A stretch of 64,000 bases of DNA, from assembly GCF_037893015.1 (NCBI RefSeq), contig NC_133660.1:280551067-280615066 (forward strand), in the 5' to 3' direction. A program made the translations under genes and the position numbers. Under the pieces are notes generated by a model that was given only the letters and a program-made list of their open reading frames with translations, made no database searches and was not told where the DNA came from. Numbering within the stretch: the first letter of the stretch is position 1; every line of letters starts with the position of its first letter. The DNA is from Macrotis lagotis. Its lineage: Eukaryota; Chordata; Mammalia; Peramelemorphia; Peramelidae. Below are positions 58,231 to 64,000 of the stretch, one piece after another.

Positions 58231-59414
58231 TTGACTTTTACACATCTTGGCCAGTCAGGGAGGCCTGACTGGCTGGCTGCAATGACACTCATAGGCTATC
58301 TTCAGAGGAGAGATGTTAGAGGAGGATCTCAGGGGTCAGCTAGTGCATGAATGCCCTTCATCCACCCCTCTCTGCCCTTGAATGAACCAAGGCACAGCCA
58401 GCCAAGACACCTGTACCAACTGGGTTGGCATCTCCTTCACCTGTCAACTGGGCACACTGGTCCTAGGTACATTCACCAAAAAAGAATGGCCCCATTGGTC
58501 CACATTTCAGCTATGCCAAATATTTAGAAAAATCAGAAAGAAAACAATAATAATGAAACTAACAAAAATAATGAGCCATCAGATGAAAACATCAGCTCTG
58601 AAGCCTGGGATTCATATTTATTTGAATTCAAGAAATATTTTTTAGAAAACCCCTCTAACTATATTTTATATACAGTAATTTGGGAATGATTTCAATGTAG
58701 ATAATGTAAATGTAAATAAATTTCAATATTTTATCTTTCAAGGAGATCTCATATTAAAGGTGTGTCTTATTTGGGCCAAAATCAATTTTCCATTGATTTC
58801 TTTCTTACCTTAAGAAAGCGAATCCAACCAAGAATACAGAACAGAGGGGGGGGGTGTTTTTGGGGGGGTCCAATATCCACATGGACTGGCAAAGTATTTT
58901 CTTACAGTTTACTTGCAATCATTCTCAAATAATGATACTGTGTAATAATGGAGGCAGGAAAACTTGGATTCAAATCCTGATAAGAGATCTGAGATTCTAA
59001 GCAGGGTACTGAACTTACCTGGCAGTCTGTTTCCTCACCTGTAAAATGAGGGGGTTGGTCTCTGCTGGGCCTTTCTAACCTTGTCTACATTTCTGGTGGG
59101 GGAATGGTGTGGCTAAGATAATCTCACAGAAAATACTCTGGTTTTCTTGCTCTTCTCAAACTGTTTGTCTTCCCAGGGTGGGTATATTAACATCCATTTT
59201 CAGTTCAAATGTTTATCAGACTCCTAAGGATGGCTGGAGGAGGCTTTTAGAAGAAAAAAAAAATTCCCCAAATAACCCTCCTATTGGTTCTTGTCCTTCA
59301 TAATGGACAAAAGAACAAAATAACATCACAGCGTTAGAGACAAGTCAGTGTGTCCGTCTGACTATGGCTGCTCACATAAATAGTAGGAAAGGGACAGACT
59401 TATTTTGTTCTCCA

Positions 59415-59600
59415 AAATAGATTTTTATTGCTAGCTTTTATTTTTAACATCACATAAATTTCCCTCAGTATCTCTCCTCCCCCTTCCCAGAGAACCATCT
59501 TCCTTTAAAAAAAAAAAAAAAGAAAGAAAAGGAAGAGGAAAAAATCAGTAAAAGAAAACAATCTGTGGGCAAACAAATCTGACTAATAATATTCCATGCT
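59415..59600 (-). repeat. L1 3' end fragment, antisense
   Basis: 'agatttttattgctagcttt', 'tatttttaacatcacataaa', 'tctctcctcccccttcccag', then an internal A-rich stretch. It looks like the 3' UTR of another L1 subfamily, and I am less sure than for the other L1 calls. Confidence 0.5.
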
Positions 59601-59723
59601 CATGGTTTGCCTGACCCCAAGAAGTGGCAGAGAACTAATAGAAGAATAGAATTCGAATTCCAATAGAATTAGAAAGGTGTGACTGCTCTTGTTTTTCCAT
59701 AATCTTATTTAAAAAGCTATTAG

Positions 59724-59993
<270 letters not shown>

Positions 59994-60758
59994 TAGATTG
60001 CACGGCGACTTTCTCCTAAAGGTGGGCATCGGCTCTGCAAGCTTCCTGGGGCCGTTATTCTTGGCCACAATGAACTGGCTTCCAGATAGTCGCAGGGCTA
60101 AAGCAGACACTGTGTCTGAGGGAATAGGCTCTTGGAGGGTGGTTTGTGGCCAGTGATGTGGAGATGAACAAGCAGAGATCTCTTCCTTCACTGTCCTGCC
60201 CCCGATGGGAGGATATACCTGCCAAGAGAGTCTCCATTTCAAGTGCTGCTGCCTCCTCTCCCAAGCATCATCTATTTGAGATAACTGGGAGCAAGATTTT
60301 GAAAACTTATGAGGCCCCTCTTGTGATTCCCTCACTGTACCTGGGGGTACCTCTCTCCCAACCTTTCACATGGTCAGAGAATGAACCATCTCTGATTTAA
60401 ACCACTTCTGAAGGTGTTGGTACACCTACAGCCAATCTGAGGCTGCAAACAAATTAAACATTGTCTTCCTTTGACTTTGTGGGTGTGAATCTTCAGGTAT
60501 GGAAATTCCCCTTCTAGTGTTACAGATTGGCTACTTATCCATTTAAATTCCTAGAAATTTAGGCTATTGTGAGGCAAAGGAAACTGAGGCTCAGGGAGAT
60601 TATTAACAGGCTTGCCTATTTTGTTAATACATGTCAAAGCTGGACCTGGAACCAACTTTTTGACTCAAAAGCTGATGAGAATTCCTAAGTCATAAACAAT
60701 CTCCTCCGGCACCCTTCCCAACATTGATTTTCTGCTTATTTGATTTGATTAAATCCAG

Positions 60759-60896
60759 TATCTAGAATCAGTCCAGCCTCTTCTGAATAAAGAAGACTTT
60801 AAAAGAATGAAGGGACTTGCTGAAGATTTTTCCACTAATCTGGGCCCGAGACTGCAGTGGTATCTGAAGCTGAAATCTTGGTGGGCCACGAACTAC
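60759..60896 (+). CDS. CPT1A: CPT1A exon 6, residues 186-231
   Basis: Acceptor TTAAATCCAG ending at 60758, donor GTGAGT from 60897. The 46 codons run from [17 protein letters not shown] to [11 protein letters not shown]. The middle, [12 protein letters not shown], is the most diverged part of the window's protein compared with human from memory. The C-terminal [18 protein letters not shown] is conserved across the family. Phase is 0 at both ends. Confidence 0.97.
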
Positions 60897-61389
60897 GTGA
60901 GTACCTAAGACGGGCTCTCGGCTTGGGTTCCTACGCTGTCATCATTTCATTAGTCCTTTTTCCTCAACTTTCTGCAAATGGAATGCCTGAAACAGTCCCT
61001 GGGAGTCATCTGCCATAGATGACCCTTAGGACCTTGGAGCCAATGAGGTTCCCCAAGAGAATGTAGAAAGAAGGCATAAGACAGAAACTTGGAGACACCT
61101 ACGGTTGATGAGTCTGCAAAGGAATCTGGGAAATGGTGGTCAGACCAACAGCAGGAGAATCAAGGAGAGGTGGGCCAAACCCCATAGGCTCCAGGACGAG
61201 CAGGTGGTCCCTGGTGTCAGATGTAGCAGGAAGGTTGAGACCTTTGGTAACTTTGAAGAGGCAGTTAAGGGCATGGGGGGGTGGGCAGTGACTCAGACCT
61301 ATATCCAGAACTTTGCTTAGGAAATCTAGGGAGTGAGAAAGGATCTCCAGGTGCCTGGAGGTGGGACTTGGGGACTTCTCCAAGTACTG

Positions 61390-61632
61390 GGGACGTCTTT
61401 AAAACTAAGAGAAATCATCTATAGAGGAAACACTTAATCAATGTTGAGTAGAGCTTCTTGGCAAATTGGAAAACCTGGCACCATCTGCCAGTTGGGCCTG
61501 TCCCTTCACCCATAGGACAATAGCTATGTCCCAACCAGGTGAAAGAGGAATTGGTACCTCATTTCTTGCATTCTCTCTAACCATTCCCATTTTCCCAAAT
61601 GCCCAACCAGAGCATACTTGAACTGTAAGTAT
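61390..61632. repeat. Local direct duplication C, copy 1 (intron 6)
   Basis: About 240 bases recur at 63082-63345 in the same orientation. Shared blocks are 'ctgtcccttcacccatagga', 'caatgttgagtagagcttct', 'ggcaccatctgccag' and 'accattcccatttt'. By eye the copies are about 75-80% identical with small indels. The homology stops about 100 bases before exon 7. Confidence 0.75.
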
Positions 61633-61735
61633 ATCTAGTTAAATCAGCCTTGTCCACTCCACCATATTCACCCTGACTCATGTAGATGACCAGTGTGTTC
61701 CTATTAAGAAACTTGTGTTTGCGTCTCCAATATAG

Positions 61736-61834
<99 letters not shown>

Positions 61835-62484
61835 TAATATCATTTTGAGACCATCTTCAAGTCGTCATCTGTGTGACAGATCCTATGGGGGAGTGGGGAA
61901 GAGCTCTGGGGCTACCTGGAAGACTCAGCTCCAAATCACAAGGAAAGCTGCCTCAAGGACTCTGTCTGCCAAGGACAAATTGACCTAGAAGCTTGTTTTG
62001 TAAGAGTGAAACCCTCCCAGTGCCTTAATAACTCTACCTAGCCCTGGCCTGGGACATACAAAGGGCATCGACTCAGGGGCCCATCTGCCAGCAGTAAGTG
62101 AGGGCCCAGGACTGGTTGCGCCCTCTGGTTGGAATGGGGAAGTTACTATGCCCTTGAATCTCACAGACTCCTTGAGTCAGTGACTGGAAGGCCTTGGGAG
62201 TGTGATAAAGGATGGAATTGACCCATCGAAAGGGGAGAACTGCTTTTTCCTAAGAAACAAAAGCAATAGAGATTTTGGAATAAGACAAGTCCTCCAAGGA
62301 GAAGAAACTGTGCTGGAGTAGGGCCTTCCACAATGTGTGGGGCAGTCCACAGTGTGGTAGGGCAGACAGGCCTCCTTTGTCAGACGCCTCCTTTAAAAGT
62401 CTACAAGGATCAAGACAGGTGTATCTAGTCCTCAGCTTCAGGTCAGCCACCCTCAAAGCCCATTCATGTGTATTATCTTTTATT

Positions 62485-62545
62485 ATATCATATCATATCA
62501 TGTCATATCATATATCATAATATATTCTAATATATTATTCTTATT
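62485..62545. repeat. (ATATC)n-like low-complexity stretch
   Basis: A run of TATCATATCA-type repeats with single changes, grading into AT-rich sequence. Confidence 0.8.
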
Positions 62546-63081
62546 GGTAATATGGGTTACCTTATGGTCATAAATAAACATTAAATTCCAAGAATGGCCT
62601 TTGACAAGATTTTGTTGGGTACTATAGTCTTGAAGAACTACAAGTTTGAATCCCCATGGATGAGGAGGTGGGAATCAAGCCTTGACCCATGAAAAGTACT
62701 CCCAGGATACCTCTGGGAAAGGTGGGCCCCCTCGGAGTCAGAGCAATACCTCTGCTACTACATGTCCCATAGGCTTTGTCTCGCCCTTGCCAGGATCACG
62801 TGGCCAGTGTGGGTCAGAGGGACTCTGGCCTGCCAAGTTTTGCTGGCAAGGACAGAGCATGTGCCCAAAGTCTCCCAGACTGCTGTTACTGTACAATGTT
62901 TACAAATGAATTTGGCCCAGAGACGGACAGTACTGGCAAAGGGCACCAGAGATTTGCCCTTGGGCTCAGGCTTTAGGGGCTCCTCATTTCTCTGAAGTCA
63001 AAAGGAACCCTGGGCATCCTGGTCCCATGTTCTTTGACTCCTGTGCCAAGGCACAGGGATGCCCTTGGTGGGGCTTGAGAA

Positions 63082-63345
63082 GGACCATCTTTAAAACCTA
63101 GAGACATCGTCTGCAGAGAAATGTTTGATCAACGTTGAGTAGAACTCCTTGGCAGGTTGGGAAACCTCGCCCTGATGGCCAGGCACCATCTGCCAGTAGA
63201 ACCTGTCCCTTCACCCATAGGACAATGGCACCTACTGTCTAGATCCTAGTCAGGTGGAGGAGGAATTGGGGACTCATTCCTCGCATTCTCTCACACCATT
63301 CCCATTTGCAAAATGTTTGACTGTAGCTTAATTGGACTGTAGGTC
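63082..63345. repeat. Local direct duplication C, copy 2 (intron 7)
   Basis: Partner of 61390-61632, about 1.7 kb downstream. It lies after exon 7, but no second exon-7-like sequence follows it, so only intron sequence is shared. Confidence 0.75.
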
Positions 63346-64000
63346 AGTTTTTACTCTCTGAGTGAACCTTTCTTTTTTGCTTCTAAATGGGAGCCCTGGG
63401 AAAGATCTGAAACATGGAAGGACCTAGGGAAGAGCCTTCTTCCCCTCTCCTCCCTATCACCCCAGACTCATGAGGATGATCTGTGAATACCTGGCTAAGA
63501 GGGCAGGTCCAGGATCCAGAGGCAGAGTAGGCATGTTTTTAAGGGACTCATCTATCCTCTGGAGAAGAAGGAGGAGAAGGTAGACAAAGATGGTGGCTCG
63601 GAAGAATGATTAGCTGCAGGCCTGGCATGTATGGAATCATGGTCCTGATGGCTAGTTTGGAAACTGCCTGACTTTGCCTTTCTTTCCTTTGCCTCCCCAC
63701 TCTGTCTTTACTCTGGCTTCCCTTTACCCTCCCTGGTCAGCCAGCATAGCCCAGGGTGGGTCCCTGCAACCCCATGGAATGAGGGAGCACAAGGAATTTA
63801 GGGCAGGGATCTCCTCCAGCTCTGCTCCTTCACTATACCATCCCGGGAAGTTGGCAGTATTCCTTGAAGATCCTGTGGTCACTTCCAGCCTCCCCATGTG
63901 TGCAGCCATTCAGAACTTCTCTAGGAGAATCAGAGTCCTCCCAGTAGATAAGCCCATTCCACACCTTGCAGGAGTAGAGGACCATGGTTCCCAACAGAAT

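Overview
This is a vertebrate nuclear window, almost certainly from a marsupial. It carries many copies of a tRNA-derived SINE whose head reads GGGCAGCTAGGTGGYGCAGT and which continues through GTTCAAATCC, plus L1 fragments of a type I associate with marsupial genomes. The variant with 'TTAATAATTACCTAGCTGTGTGG' in its body suggests an Australian (australidelphian, perhaps dasyurid) lineage rather than an American opossum. That lineage call is from memory and moderate. No bacterial-type genes, operons, CRISPR arrays or viral genes are visible.

The one protein-coding gene I can support is CPT1A (liver-type carnitine O-palmitoyltransferase 1), on the + strand. Six coding exons are present: 50010-50164 (with the start codon at 50024), 52852-52991, 56440-56611, 59799-59900, 60759-60896 and 61736-61813. 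They join in frame with consensus GT/AG sites and encode residues 1-257. That covers the N-terminal malonyl-CoA-sensing segment, both outer-membrane spans and the start of the catalytic region. The rest of the gene, including the catalytic histidine, lies beyond base 64000.

Upstream are two CpG islands, each ending in a good + strand splice donor (after 20254 and after 23627). Both are candidate non-coding first exons. Bases 1 to about 19.7 kb are intergenic: microsatellites, L1 and SINE copies, MIR-like and L2-like relics, and stretches where I see nothing. From about 20.3 or 23.6 kb to 50 kb is the long first intron, about 26-30 kb, packed with the same repeats. From 50 to 64 kb are introns 2-7, with a run of SINEs all in the sense orientation.

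Beyond the gene, the most notable structures are: a decayed tandem array of roughly 100-bp units just after the first CpG island; three separate local direct duplications (24.2/26.7 kb, 41.3/43.0 kb, 61.4/63.1 kb); two L1 insertions with readable target-site duplications, one nested in an older L1; and a purine-only-like tract of about 600 bp at 32.4-33.0 kb. I did not find evidence for a novel multi-gene system. The window is a well-conserved metabolic gene set in repeat-rich DNA.
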